Assembly (NCBI GenBank): GCA_008973525.1
Contig: WACJ01000309.1
Span: 329,062-393,061 of the forward strand
DNA length: 64,000 bases
Reading direction: 5' to 3'
Source of the DNA: Stenopsyche tienmushanensis
Lineage: Eukaryota > Arthropoda > Insecta > Trichoptera > Stenopsychidae
Shown here piece after piece: positions 11,540-22,593 of the stretch. A program made the position numbers and the translations under genes. The first letter of the stretch is position 1. Each line of letters starts with the position of its first letter. Below the pieces are notes generated by a model, which saw nothing but the letters and a program-made list of their open reading frames with translations, was not told where the DNA came from and did no database searches.

Positions 11540-12720
11540 TGATTTTCAAAAATTATTTTCAGTCAATTTTTGATGCAAATTATTACTCCAATCTATACAT
11601 TTTTTAATTACATACATACATAATTTATTGGAACAATCTGATAATCGATGCTGTAAAAATTTATTGATTTTCAGCGGGTAGAACTTTTATAAATTCACTT
11701 GAGGTACATTTTATACACAAGTTTAATATTTAATCAATTTAATGTATCATATTTATTCCTTATCATTATCTAGTCATCGATAAAATTACATCATCAAATT
11801 CACTAGGATTTCCGAGGAAAACGTAAGTCGCTACAAGGATGTGGTTATTCAAATTGGAGCATAAAATATTTCTAATTTTTTGTATTCAGACTAATGATAC
11901 ATTTTTTTTAAAAACAAATACAGTTTTAGCATTGCTGGTGGTCATGTCTGGCTGTTGTGCTCTGTGACGTGAAAGTATTATATTAGTGGGCAATGTTGCC
12001 TTGTACGAGTTGGGTGGGTCGGGGTCGTTGGACGTCAACTTTTGCAACTGGACTTTTAATGCTGAATGCAGGTTTGTATTGCGTTTTATTTGCATGCATT
12101 TTATATCGTCAAATATTTACATGGAAATTTTTGCAAATCTTCCACTTTGATGCTTGTCCGATCATAAAATTTTAAAGACTTTCTTATCTATGATCTATAA
12201 TTGATAAATATTTTTATTCGCCAATGCTATCGTACTATGTACAAAAATGTTTATTTACGCTTTGTATCAAATACCTAGTTGATATGTAAAAACGTTTATA
12301 TTTACATACTCGTTTTCACTTATAAAGGTCAAAGTATCAAGGCAACAAAGACAAGTTTTTTTACCTGGATGAAAAAAGCATATAATTTATTACAAGACGC
12401 AAATATTTATGCATTGTCTTATTGATATTAAATGAAAGATGCTCAAAACCAGTTTTAAATTTCAGACTGATACATGCACGTATATACGTAAAATGCCGCT
12501 AATTTCAAATATACATAATATCGAATCATTTTGTTTTGCCCGCTTGAAACAATACAAGTATATAAGTATTTCATGGAATGTATTACGAGGACTTGTAAGC
12601 CTCAATATAAGTACAGTTATATCCCAGTTTAAAAGATACAACGATTCCGTATATCGTTAATAAATTGAAACTGTTTAAATCAAGACTAAATAAATACATC
12701 AAACACTTGCTTTTTAAATT
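11540..12720. other. Intergenic stretch between PAICS and sulfiredoxin
   Basis: AT-rich, no recognisable exons, RNA genes or transposon coding sequence. The open frame at 12439-12660 ends about 100 bp before the sulfiredoxin start but shows no domain and no good splice link to it. Confidence 0.5.
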
Positions 12721-12761
12721 TTAAATAATTACATTATGTATGTTCAATTCAAGCAAGAAGT

Positions 12762-13181
12762 ATGACGAGCATTCACACGGCCTACCAAACAGAGATTCAT
12801 GAAATGCCCATATCTGCAATAACTCGACCGCTACCGCCAGACGTCGACGAAAAAAAAGTACAATCAATTATGGACGCTTTAAAGGTTACAAACGTATTAT
12901 TTATTAGCATTTATTTAAAAATCGGCCTATCAAAAAGTGCATTAAATTAAATCATTTTATTTTTATTTTAGGATCCCAAGCAGAAAGATTTAATACCCCC
13001 CATAGACGTGTTGTGGATTACGGGATCGGAAGGCGGCGATTATTATTATAGCTTTGGCGGTTGTCATCGATATGCCGCACATCAAAGACTCAAAATGGAT
13101 ACAATCAAAGCTAAACTCGTTAAATCCACACCGAACGATCTTAAAGTCTATCTCGGTTCCAGTGTTCCCAATTTAAAATAA
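12762..13181 (+). CDS. Srxn1: Sulfiredoxin
   Basis: ATP-dependent reductase that repairs hyperoxidised (sulfinic) 2-Cys peroxiredoxins in the cytosol. Two exons, 12762-12884 and 12972-13181, join at GTTACA...TTTTAG and give 110 residues, normal for the family without an organelle presequence. Features: [12 protein letters not shown] near the N-terminus, [17 protein letters not shown], and the diagnostic [18 protein letters not shown] with catalytic Cys72 (FGGCHR binds ATP phosphates). The C-terminal block is [18 protein letters not shown]. The start is the first in-frame ATG and the N-terminus matches family length. AATAAA signals lie at 13264-13269 and 13316-13321. It appears intact and is an independent gene on the same strand as PAICS. 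Confidence 0.96.
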
Positions 13182-13189
13182 GACTGATT

Positions 13190-13730
13190 ATATAAATTGA
13201 ATGGTTGTGCAAATTAAACGCCTTATTTCGATTTACGTAGAGATCAAATATTTCCCATTGCCAAATAAATATGAATAATTTTAAAATGATCTTTTGTAAG
13301 AATTTGTAACGAATTAATAAAAACAAATTGTATTATGTTGTATATATTGATGTATTTTTAATCCACGACTAAATGATTACACCCTGGGCGAGTGCGGATT
13401 CATTGCATCATAATTGTTATTTCATTTCATTGTTATTTGCTACATATTGTTTTTATATTACCTGATTTTTTTTAAAATTAAGTAGAAGAATGTGATTTTA
13501 CATAAGCGTAGATAAGCACATACATAGATTCATTTTTGTAACGCAGCATACAATAATCAATGATAATAAAATTTTCTATAAAACAGAATGAGAACACAAA
13601 TCCTACAATCAACAGGAACTACCTGTAATTAATTTATAACTAATATTTCAACTAATGCTGTATTGTTTTCTGTGTTAGTCAATATCAATTGGATGTATGC
13701 TTTCCTCTAAATTTCAATTTTAAGTTTGAA
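13190..13730. other. Sulfiredoxin 3' flank
   Basis: Contains the two AATAAA signals just after the gene; the remainder is AT-rich with nothing recognisable. Confidence 0.5.
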
Positions 13731-13734
13731 GCAA

Positions 13735-14290
13735 GATCGTGACGTCGTGACCTTAATAATTCTTCTCCAGTTCTCCCTGGATTGCACTGCACGCGGCACT
13801 CCAACCACTAACGCTGCCATTCTGTTCATCGGATTAACTTGCTTGGTTCATTGTGTAGAGAACTTTCCCCTAGCTCTCTTATCCTCTGGGTCACCAGCTA
13901 AAACTAGTTTCAAGATAGTTAAGAATCCGTCATAAGCGAGTATTAGCCAAAGTCAAGTCATTGAAGTTTAACTCTCGACGGATGGACTCATTGGTGCATC
14001 TAGCCGTCCATGAGACTCGGTGCATGCATCTCATGCACCACGCTTCAAAAGTGGTTTTTTTCTGCTGCTTTGATGATCCATGTTTTAGCAGCATACAGGA
14101 AAATAAAATGAACCAACCGCCTTACAAGCTTTATCTTGGTCTCCTATCTCTTCAGATTTTGTCCAGCTTGGACATGATACACATTTTCCTTCATTGTTTT
14201 GGTCATCATTTGGGTTGATCCCCAGTCCTAGTGCTTTGCTCTCATATTGAACTTGTTTAAGGAGATCTACCATTTCCATGTCTATCATAT
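13735..14290 (-). pseudogene. RTE/R4-like LINE C-terminal remnant
   Basis: In broken minus-strand frames one reads MEMVDLLKQVQYESKALGLGINP and later EAWCMRCMHRVSWTARCTNES, LAGDPEDKRARGKFSTQW and SRENWRRI. These correspond to the region after the reverse transcriptase in RTE/R4-type LINEs ('...W.RRLLRISWT..RTN.S', 'G.KRGRG...RW'). Multiple stops and frameshifts show it is dead. Confidence 0.7.
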
Positions 14291-14589
14291 CATATCTGAT
14301 TTTGGACAGATTATGTCACCAATAGATACTCATGCATTTCACATATAAAGAACCCTGTGTATTATATATTCCCGGTAAATATTAAATAAACCAGGGAAGT
14401 TTATGCAGTCCTGTCTTATCATTTAATAATTATGTTCTGGCATGTTTTCGGACTATCATTATGATAGTCTGGCTGTTTTCAGGATAGTTTTCAGCTTTCG
14501 AAAAAAAATCGAAGATAATGAATTGGAGGTATTACTCGATGAAGATCCGAGTCAAACGCAAAATGATGATATAATATTTAGAAAACTTT

Positions 14590-15480
14590 TAAAATACTAA
14601 TTAAAAAAAATCCGATCTCGACAGGAAATAATAATTTAAAGATTTAATCGAATTGTTATCACTTTTTATCAATGATTCTTTGCGATTATAATATACATTA
14701 AAAAATAATTAAATCAGATAATAATATATACAAAGCGAACAATTTTTGCATACGGACAAGATTTATTATCTGAAGATTTACTGTATTAATATGTGCATTA
14801 AATATGACGAATTTCCTGAAAATACAATCGTTGTCTATTTGAGATTAAAGGAATCAATTGAAGATTTTTGTCAAAATGTCTAATCCTACTGATATCAACA
14901 CATTTACATCGAATTATTAACGTACATATTCAGTTAATTAACTACTCTGATAAATGACTCACTGAACATGGATTTTGACAACGATATGCCACCTTAAACG
15001 GATGCATTCAGGTTGCGTTCAAAAAGTAATGCGTCCAAATTCATGGAAAAACCAGCTATTGAACATATTTGTATAATTAGTTATAAATCTTCAAAATAGC
15101 AACCACTTGTACTGATACACTTCTGGAGGCGGTATTCCCAGGGCTGGAAGGCATCCTGAAAGACATTTTCCCGGATGTCTTTTATAGCCGATGTAACATG
15201 AGCTTGGATGGTTTCAATCGTGCCCCAATGTATCCCTTTCAGATCTCCTTTTAAGCAAGGAAACAAAAAACGTTTGAAGGAACCAGGTCAAGACTGTGGG
15301 GAGGCTAGGGAATCAATGGTGTTCGGGTCCTAGTCAGAAAATCGTAAACAACAAGGCCATAACAAGGGGGTGGCAAAGCAGGCGCTTGCCACGGGCACAA
15401 CTGGGCTTGGGGCACAAAACGCAGAATACCGACCCAGCCAAGAGTTGCACATGGTTTATTTTATTTATTTTTAATCAGGA
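14590..15480. repeat. Segmental duplicate 1 (flank + mariner 3' part + hAT end)
   Basis: This block is closely similar to 20226-21000. It contains an AT-rich flank (14590-14995), the terminal repeat and C-terminal part of a mariner (15003-15350, minus strand) and the end of a hAT-like element starting CAAGGCCATAACAAGG at 15352. A more diverged copy of only the AT-rich flank lies at 33600-34020. The similarity fades near 15480. Confidence 0.75.
15003..15350 (-). pseudogene. mariner transposase C-terminal remnant
   Basis: Minus strand reads FPCLKGDLKGIHWGTIETIQ, then QDAFQPWEYRLQKCI and GCYFE, the C-terminal segment of a mariner transposase that normally follows the third catalytic Asp. The adjacent sequence at 15003-15035 carries the GTTCAAAAAGTAATGCGTCC terminal repeat of this family. 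It is cut by a hAT-type end at 15352. Confidence 0.85.
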
Positions 15481-15484
15481 ACAA

Positions 15485-16005
15485 TTTAGTAATTCTGCAA
15501 CACGACAATGCACGACCCCATAAGACGAAGAAGACAACTGAAATCAATGAATTTAGGAAATTCAGTGAATTCATAGATTTTAATTGATTATGAAACCTGT
15601 CAAGGAATTAAAATAAGAGAAGTTTCACAGCGTCCGGAAGAGTTTTCCAAGAAAAATAGAAAAAGCTTGAAAACCTTTGGGAAATAGTAGATAGTAATGA
15701 AAGAAAAATTATGTTTTGTAAGATTTCGTAAATTAAAATGAAAATGGGTACGGAGCGACCGGACAAAGCGATGGATGATGTGATGATCTGGATCTAGAAG
15801 CGAAGAGAGGGACACTTCCCTGAGGAGATCTTTCTCCGTTCGGTTCTGATAACCAACTCATCGTGTTCGACACCTTTCTTCCCGGCTTAATGTCTTCTGT
15901 TGCGTTGTAAAATCCTATTCTAAAAAAATATTCTTGAACATAGAAAATCCAAAACTGACAGTCTTGCAATTTTCCCAATATTTCCTTCCACGTTACAAAA
16001 AAAAG
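15485..16005. other. Unclassified stretch
   Basis: Nothing convincing. Two overlapping minus frames (15600-15815, 15733-15978) show no domain, signal peptide or splice logic. Confidence 0.4.
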
Positions 16006-16006
16006 T

Positions 16007-16231
16007 GATATTCTGGACCGCCTAAATCGTAATGAATCTATTTGTAAGTCGGCAAATGAGGATTGTGGGCCAGGAAATATACAAACTCTAAAGAAAGCTG
16101 AATATGCAAAGGTGGAGGAAGCTTTGTATATGTGTTTTCTTCAGGAAAGAAACAGGCACACATCTATTTCTGGCCCCATATTGGACATGAAAGCAAAGTT
16201 GTTTTACAACGAGATTACAGAAAAAATGTAG
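16007..16231 (+). pseudogene. pogo/Tigger transposase fragment with CENP-B type HTH
   Basis: A continuous frame encodes DILDRLNRNESICKS, then LKKAEYAKVEEALYMCFLQE and HTSISGPILDMKAKLFYNEI before a TAG. This is the second helix-turn-helix (HTH_Tnp_Tc5/CENP-B) of Tigger transposases: the aromatic/hydrophobic spacing and the 'ISGP.L..KAK' phrase are diagnostic. No catalytic domain follows. Confidence 0.8.
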
Positions 16232-16560
16232 CTAACAAAGGATGATTGGAACGCTTCAAAAGTCATCATGGAATACGTTTGATGATGGTGACATTTTAAT
16301 TTTTTAACACTGCTATGACAATTGTGTTTATGGCGTTAATTCTAAAATATGAAATCTCCATGTGTATCTCATAATTTTCATATTTTTTTGGATCACAAGT
16401 ACTTCTTTCCAAAAAATTGTGGGCTACAAGGGGTCAACTGTATCGCCTTCGGGCGGTGATTCCAGCTATTCGAGTAAAAAAATTAAAAAACGTGACTTTA
16501 ATAGCAAATTAATATTCATTGATCCAATAAAATGGTTTACAAATTGCGTGTTGTTACAAT

Positions 16561-16566
16561 TTTATT
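16561..16566 (-). terminator. dsRNase A polyadenylation signal
   Basis: AATAAA on the minus strand 26 bp after the stop codon of dsRNase A. Confidence 0.6.
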
Positions 16567-16591
16567 TTAAGTACAGGATGTGCTGAATTCT

Positions 16592-18352
16592 TTAGAAGAG
16601 TAATCCGTTGACGGTGAATTTAGGCAAATAGTCAACGGTTCTTCTGAAATCATTGATTTCGCAGCCCATCATGTAGCCCTTTTTGATATCCTTCATATTC
16701 TCAAGAGTCATAAGCCAGATGAAACGGTCATTGTCGATGACATTCTTGCAGAATACCAATTGTCTAGCATCGTTGAGTTTCAAATGAGGATTATTCAATC
16801 CCAAGAAGACAATTCCTTTTTGCGTAGATGGTTCATAGACAACCTAAATTAAATTTAAATTGTATGAAATTGTACATTATTTTAAGGTATACGGATGAAT
16901 TTGATTTAAACCTATTGTATGTTATACCTTGTAAAACCAAAGAGGTACTGGAATGATATTTTCTTTTGAATTGAGATAAATTTCTTTCAATATTTCTGAT
17001 TCGTCTCTCAATTTCAAAATGCCCCATGTACCAGTGTAGATTTGGGTTGTGTATCCCATTTCACTTATTCTTTTTCGCAGATTCTAAGCCAAGATTTTTT
17101 AAATTGTAGAATATATAAAGTATATTTTGTAATAATGATATAAAAATATATAATTACCTTTTCAAGCGTGTTCCAGTTTCCCTCATTGAACATTTTCCAT
17201 TGAGGAGCGCAATTAATATAAGTTAATGTTGAGCTTCTAGCTGAAGAAAATATAAAATCTGCACTTGGTGCAAGATGTCCTCGAGTCAAAAAGTTATCAT
17301 TCGGCAGATATGTTTTAGCCTTTTTATTACCAAGTATTGATGTAAAAGTTATCATCTGAGTATCTTTTTTATAAAAATCTTTAACAATTAATATGCTAGG
17401 AAACCATTCACTTTCTGAAAAAAATCAAAATAAATCTGTAATTATTTTCAGTTATTTAAAAACATTTTTATTTTAATCAATATCTCTCACGGTAAAATTC
17501 TTCTCGATGGTAATCTTGATATTTTGCATTTTCTGGAGACAGGGCAGAAGTTACGTAGAGAACTTCAGCCTTTTCAGGGTTGAAACAATTCTTCATGATG
17601 TAATGATAAGAACCGCCAGCATTGTAACCAATACCAATTTCTAAACTATTTCTTGCACAAAAATCTACATGTATTTCCTCCGCATAATTATATTCTTGAC
17701 ATTTTACACTTTCGAGCGTGATTTGGCCACTAAGTCCTTCGGAACCGGTAAATACATTACCATTTTTGCACGTCAATACCTGGATAAATAAATCACTTTC
17801 GTAATCGATTTTAAGATTGATGAATCAATGGAGTCGTCTACTTACCCCAGAAGCAGTCTTTTGTGGTGAAACACCAACCTTCAAATAATTACTAATTCCT
17901 ACACAAGTAACTATTAATTTTTCTCCAACATTGAATTGAAGGATGCCAGAATTTCCAGATGGAGTTTTTAATTTTCCATCTGATACATAAATAGGATGGT
18001 TGTAATCCAAACTCTTAATGAAAACGGCGCAACCAGCTATTCAAACAGAAAAAAACCTTTCTTCGTTATCAACATATTCAGAATCATAATGAAACTATGT
18101 AAAGGAAATACTTCTCTGTATTCGTCCAGCAGCTTGATCGTTTGTTATTTGTTGAGCTTCAATGTAAGAATTTAGATCATCTTCAAATTCGTTCGCGTTT
18201 GATTGAGATATTAATTCGTTAGACCTGGGAAATTCAGCAAAATCCACATTATCCCCATGCGCACCCCAGGCTCGGATCTTATTCAAAAAATCAATATTCC
18301 CATTGATAAGAGCAGTGCATGTCAATATCACAAAAAGGATTTTCAACACCAT
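16592..18352 (-). CDS. dsRNase-type DNA/RNA non-specific endonuclease A (divergent paralog)
   Basis: Secreted nuclease of the Endonuclease_NS (beta-beta-alpha-metal) family, the group that includes insect gut and salivary dsRNases. Coding exons in gene order: 18352-18112, 18036-17846, 17779-17491, 17414-17158, 17083-16928, 16843-16592; frame is maintained for 461 residues. The N-terminus is a signal peptide (MVLKILFVILTCTALING). The catalytic block is LTRGHLAPSADF with general-base His287, followed by YINCAPQWKMFNEGNW (metal-binding Asn region) and a C-terminal GLNNPH...FCKNV...FRRTVDYLP. It departs from B and C at conserved positions (RGHLAP for RGHLAA, NEGNW for NGGNW, lost cysteine/aromatic pairs), so substrate range or activity may differ. 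The start is the Met opening the signal peptide and aligned with C. A 5' UTR intron precedes it (donor next to 18436, acceptor next to 18371). Confidence 0.9.
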
Positions 18353-18530
18353 GGCTTCCTTGATACAATTGCTGCAAGGCAAGAAAAACGATTAATCAAA
18401 GATCAGACGAAAAGAGCTAGTGCTTCACAACTTACTTTCTTAAAGTCTCAAATTATTAATGAAACAAAATTATTTCGCACCACTTATATTGGTCTCGCAA
18501 ATCTCATAAATTACATCTAATTTGTATCGA
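18353..18530 (-). promoter_or_regulatory. dsRNase A leader: 5' UTR exon, intron and promoter region
   Basis: On the minus strand, a conserved leader ending CTTTAAGAAA is followed by donor GTAAGT (18435-18430) and an acceptor TTGCAG, leaving 18371-18353 as UTR before the ATG. The same arrangement and closely related sequence lie upstream of gene C (donor GTAGGT at 31075-31070, acceptor before 31005). The promoter is therefore probably upstream of about 18500. The exact start site is not visible. Confidence 0.55.
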
Positions 18531-18539
18531 TAAGATCAA

Positions 18540-19390
18540 ACAGCGATTTTTTTTAAAAATAAAACAGTGATTAATGACAAGTATAATTCGATTTTTTATG
18601 TCTGATTACACTGAGAATATATCATTCGATCATACATAATTTTTAAAGATAAAGTAAATTAGCAATTCAGCAATATCTAGTTTAGCGCTTAGGATACGTT
18701 CCTATACGACAAGTAAATAAATAGAGAAAATGCAAAAAGCAACCAAAAACAAACTAATTTTGCTTTGATTTTGAGCTTTTTTAATATTAATTTGCATAAT
18801 AATGTTAGTTCTAAAATACAACGTCCCTTTTTGTGATGAAAATCCTGGCTCTTCTGAAATTATTGATGATGGAATCGTGTAGCATCAATTGCTGCTGTAA
18901 AAAGACATGCTGATATAGAATTGTGTGGGTAATTCTGGTCATATATGGATAGCGTCCTTCTGTCAGCCTCCGCTCCCGAATTCGATCAATGCGAAATTTA
19001 TGACGCCAAAGATTGCATTTTAACCCCAAAACTAAATTTGGTACGGTAGAAATTATTTATCTTTCGTCAAAAAACTTTGGGGAGTTGTTATGCGGACATC
19101 TGTGAACGTTTTTGAATTAATACAAACATTTTTTGTGTACGCAATTTATTTTGCGACATGTTTAACGGATGCACCATATTGGCGCACATTGGTCTTGCGA
19201 AGTGAAAAGTGCGTGTGGCATTGCAACGCATTCCGGGTCATAGCTAATTAACACCTTTATTAGTGAGTTAATTTTTGTAGCACACACGTTCCAGGAATGA
19301 GCTATTTTTGTGGTTTTTTTCTTTTTTTTTTAAACATATTTAGAATAATAAGATACTTATACCGTGTCCTAATTGCATTTTTCTATTACT
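18540..19390. other. dsRNase A upstream region
   Basis: The first 150 bp still resemble the upstream region of gene C (31190-31270). Beyond about 18700 the sequence is unclassified; around 19150-19200 is a phrase (GGATGCACCATATTGGCGCA) that is the reverse complement of 3330-3350, so it is part of an interspersed repeat. Confidence 0.45.
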
Positions 19391-19396
19391 AGCTAT

Positions 19397-19450
19397 CAGA
19401 GCCGTAACGAGAGTATGAAGCGCCCGTGGCAAGTATCTAATTTTCCCCCC
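19397..19450. mobile_element. hAT-like terminal sequence
   Basis: Starts CAGAGCCGTAACGAGAGTAT and matches over about 50 bp the reversed ends at 21478 and 55319. It is a stranded end of the same hAT-like family; its partner end is not identified. Confidence 0.6.
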
Positions 19451-19499
19451 CCCTTCATTTAAAAAAAAATAATAACATTATAAATGCAATATATTAAAT

Positions 19500-19740
19500 A
19501 TCTCTGTTTATTCGTATGTAACGCGCTGCCATACCATGCATTAGATTGCAATAAAACTTCGTCCACTTATTGCTAAAAATTGCGCGAGTAATATAGGCAT
19601 AGTCTAATATAGAAAAATCAATGTTTGTTTGTCTGTATTTAATGCGCTGCCATATCGTTTATCCGATTGCAATACAAATTTGTCAACTTATTGTTTACAA
19701 TTACGGAAATAACATAAGCATAGTAAAAATATTGTTTGTG
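19500..19740 (-). repeat. Reversed copy of the tandem 121-bp repeat pair
   Basis: Reverse complement of the pair at 3375-3614 and 11295-11533, including the ATAGGCATAGTCTAATATA junction between the two units. Confidence 0.75.
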
Positions 19741-20040
19741 TACGCTGTTTAGAATAATATACAAATATAGTCCCAAAAGTACCCGACCAAGATATAGATG
19801 GCGTTTGTTGTTTAAAAAAAATTGAAAAAAATGGTTATCGTTACTTTTATTTGAAAAGTCTCAGTTCAACTAATATCAAATCCGAGCCAAATTCTAATCT
19901 CGAAGAATCTGCTCTTTCGTTTACAAGAGTGTTGGGTGGCAGAGTTTAAACGAGTCTGTACGATCTGCCAATACAAACAGTGCAGTAGTCGACAAAATGA
20001 GGTAACCAACCAAGAAATGGTGAAAAAAATGTCGTACATT

Positions 20041-20100
20041 GCACATTGATTGAAAATTTGCACACGAGAAAGCTGTGCGCAATATGGGTGCCGCCTTATG
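20041..20100 (+). pseudogene. mariner linker fragment
   Basis: A short match to the ENLHTRKLCAIWVPP-type linker of mariner transposases, cognate to 842-900 and 26515-26580. Too short to classify further. Confidence 0.55.
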
Positions 20101-20225
20101 AAAAAATGTCTTCTTATGAACCTAAAATATTAAAAGTTTGACAAGAATTCAAGATGCTTGATTTTTGAGTTTTAATCGAAAAGAGGTGACCTAATTTTTA
20201 GAAAAAATTTTAAGTACTAATTAAA

Positions 20226-21000
20226 AAAATCCGATCTTGACAGGAAATAATAATTTAAAGATTTATTCGAATTGTTATCACTTTTTATCAATGATTCTTC
20301 GAGATTATAATATGCCTTTAAAACAAATTAAATCAGATAATAATATTTATAAAGCGAAGAATTTTTGCATACGGAAATGATTTATTATCTGAAGATTTAT
20401 TTTATTGAAATGTGCATTAAAGATGACGCATTTCCTGAAAATTTAATCGTTTTTTATTTGAGATTAAGGAATCAATTGAAAAATTTTGTCAAAATGTCTA
20501 ATCTTACTGATATAAATACATTTACATCGAATTATTAACGTACATATTCAGTTAATTAACTACTCTGATAAATGACTCACTGAACATGGATTTTGACAAC
20601 GATATGCCACCTTAAAAGGATGCATTCAGATTGTGTTCAAAAAGTAATGCGTCCAAATTCATAAAAAAATTAAGTATTGAACATATTTGTATAATTAGAT
20701 ATAAATCTTCAAAATAGCAACCACTTGTACTGATACACTTCTGGAGGCGGTATTCCCAGGGTTGGAAGGCATCCTGAAAGGTATTTTCCCGGATGTCTTT
20801 TATAGTCGATGTGACATGAGCTTGGATGGTTTCAATCGTGCCCCAATGTATCCCTTTTAGATCTCCTTTTAAGCAAGGAAACAAAAAAAAGCTTAAAGGA
20901 ACCAGGTCAGGACTGTGGGGAGGCTGGGGAATCAATGGGGTGCGGGTCCTGGTTGCAAATGGTTTTTATTTTACTTGTCCATTCTACTTTATATGTATCA
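20226..21000. repeat. Segmental duplicate 2 (flank + mariner + hAT piece)
   Basis: Second copy of the block at 14590-15480, with the AT-rich flank at 20226-20620 and the mariner end from 20627. Confidence 0.75.
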
Positions 21001-21656
21001 ACACTGAGTGACTCTATCCGTTTTTATAATATATACTAAGTTGGCTGATCCCTCTTTTCTTCGTCATCGCTTAAACATTGGGCCGACCCAGCCGTCATAA
21101 GCCCGTAATAAAATGAAGACAGCAATTTTTTCGACCGATTGCAAACTTTGATTGATTGTAAACAACCCACCCAATCAGTTTTCTTCGTTCTGTAGAAATG
21201 TTCAGGTATGATGTTGGAGGCGTCCATTCGTCATGTCAGCGGTCCGAAAAGCGGACCAGTTAGATACGCAGACCTAGTGGTCACTCCGTCCTTTTTTGGC
21301 CTTTTGGGGACCCGAATAGCGATTGTATACCAAACACTCGATTGATACATTATCACGACGCTGTTTTTGTTCCATTGCGACTAAATGCGGCACCCATCTT
21401 GCGCACAGTTTTCATGTCATGAGGGGGATGCAAGTTAGATATTTGCCATGTGCGCTTCACACCCTCGTTACGGCTCTGGACAACGACGCTGTGACTTGGC
21501 GCATTGTCCCTGCTGAATTAATCATGCGGAGACATTTTTTTAAGGGAGCGTTTTAAAGTAACGCTCCTCTCAATTTAACTTAGCAGGTTAGATCGCGCTG
21601 GGGTGTATCGTCGCGTTTGTAAAATATTGGACGCATTACTTTTTGAACGGACTCTG
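20627..21656 (-). mobile_element. mariner element with nested hAT piece
   Basis: Terminal inverted repeats start CAGATTGTGTTCAAAAAGTA at 20627 and, reversed, CAGAGTCCGTTCAAAAAGTA ending at 21656, next to a TA. The minus strand near the left end encodes IPQPPHSPDLVPLSFFLFPC (third catalytic Asp in SPDL) and the C-terminus through GCYFE. The central part is replaced by hAT-related sequence from about 20945 to the hAT terminus ending GTTACGGCTCTG at 21478. The transposase is therefore incomplete. Confidence 0.8.
21323..21440 (-). pseudogene. mariner linker fragment inside the hAT piece
   Basis: Minus strand reads a decayed KLCAQDGCRI...SQWNKNSVV, the linker upstream of the first catalytic Asp. 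It shows a further layer of nesting between the two mariner ends. Confidence 0.5.
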
Positions 21657-21659
21657 TAT

Positions 21660-22590
21660 GATTATCAATAAGGCGATAGAAAGAATCTTTGGAAACAAAA
21701 TATATTGCTACGGGACTTAATATTTAAGATCAGGTATCATCTACCCAATGACGGATTTAATACTAGAGAGGCCCTCGGCGCAATTTAATTTAAGTTTGAG
21801 GCCCCCCTTGATTGACCCATTTGGTTTTTCAACCTGGGACATATTCTACCATTCGACCTAGTAAGAAGGTTGATATTTCAGATGCGATTTTTACATGCCG
21901 CATAAAAATAAAACCGTATGTTCCAAAGAATAAGTACGCAATGCATAAATTTAACAGTGACACCTTCGGTGGTCTGGCGGACAAATTGCGTCTGCAACAA
22001 CGACACCTATCTCTTTTTACACGTACTCTGCTGTCAGTCTGATGACGACACACAGGAGGTTAGAGTCGTCGGATAGCATTAAAGAAATCCGTCGACGAGA
22101 CGAGAGCATTTCTATTCGCATCCGGTAGGATGAAGGTACATCCTACCGTTCGGCTCCATTACAACCCGATAGTAGAACGAACCCGCGTGCAGACGCGCCA
22201 TCTCTGCGAACACATGGGAGCGGGGAGCGGTCTGGGGACTCTGCACCGAGAGCTCCCTCGCTCCACGTTACAAAGGTTTTTATTATTGTAAACGTGATCT
22301 TCTGCAGTTAAAAAAATCCAGTCATATTTTTTGTTGTTAAATATAATATTAGCGACACCTGTGTACGAGATGTTAAATAATTACGGCAGAGTAGATATAA
22401 AAATTGATATTTATTTTTTGCGTGTATAAAGTTGAAATGATAAAACGCACAAATCTGTGAGCATCGTATACATTACAACAACGCGTTAACATTATTATTG
22501 AACAACGAACGAGAGATCCATTATTTTCAAGCAAAAATTTATAATACAGTATATATATGTTTACACAATATTAGTTTTTAAATAATTATT
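21660..22590. other. Intergenic stretch 3' of dsRNase B
   Basis: No supported exon. The part 22050-22270 is relatively GC-rich and probably mobile-element derived. The overlapping frames at 21812-22053 on both strands have no family features. Confidence 0.4.
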
Positions 22591-22593
22591 AAA

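Noticed and set aside
12439..12660. Possible upstream exon of sulfiredoxin
   Set aside because: The sulfiredoxin N-terminus is complete at 12762 and no donor in the right phase joins the two.
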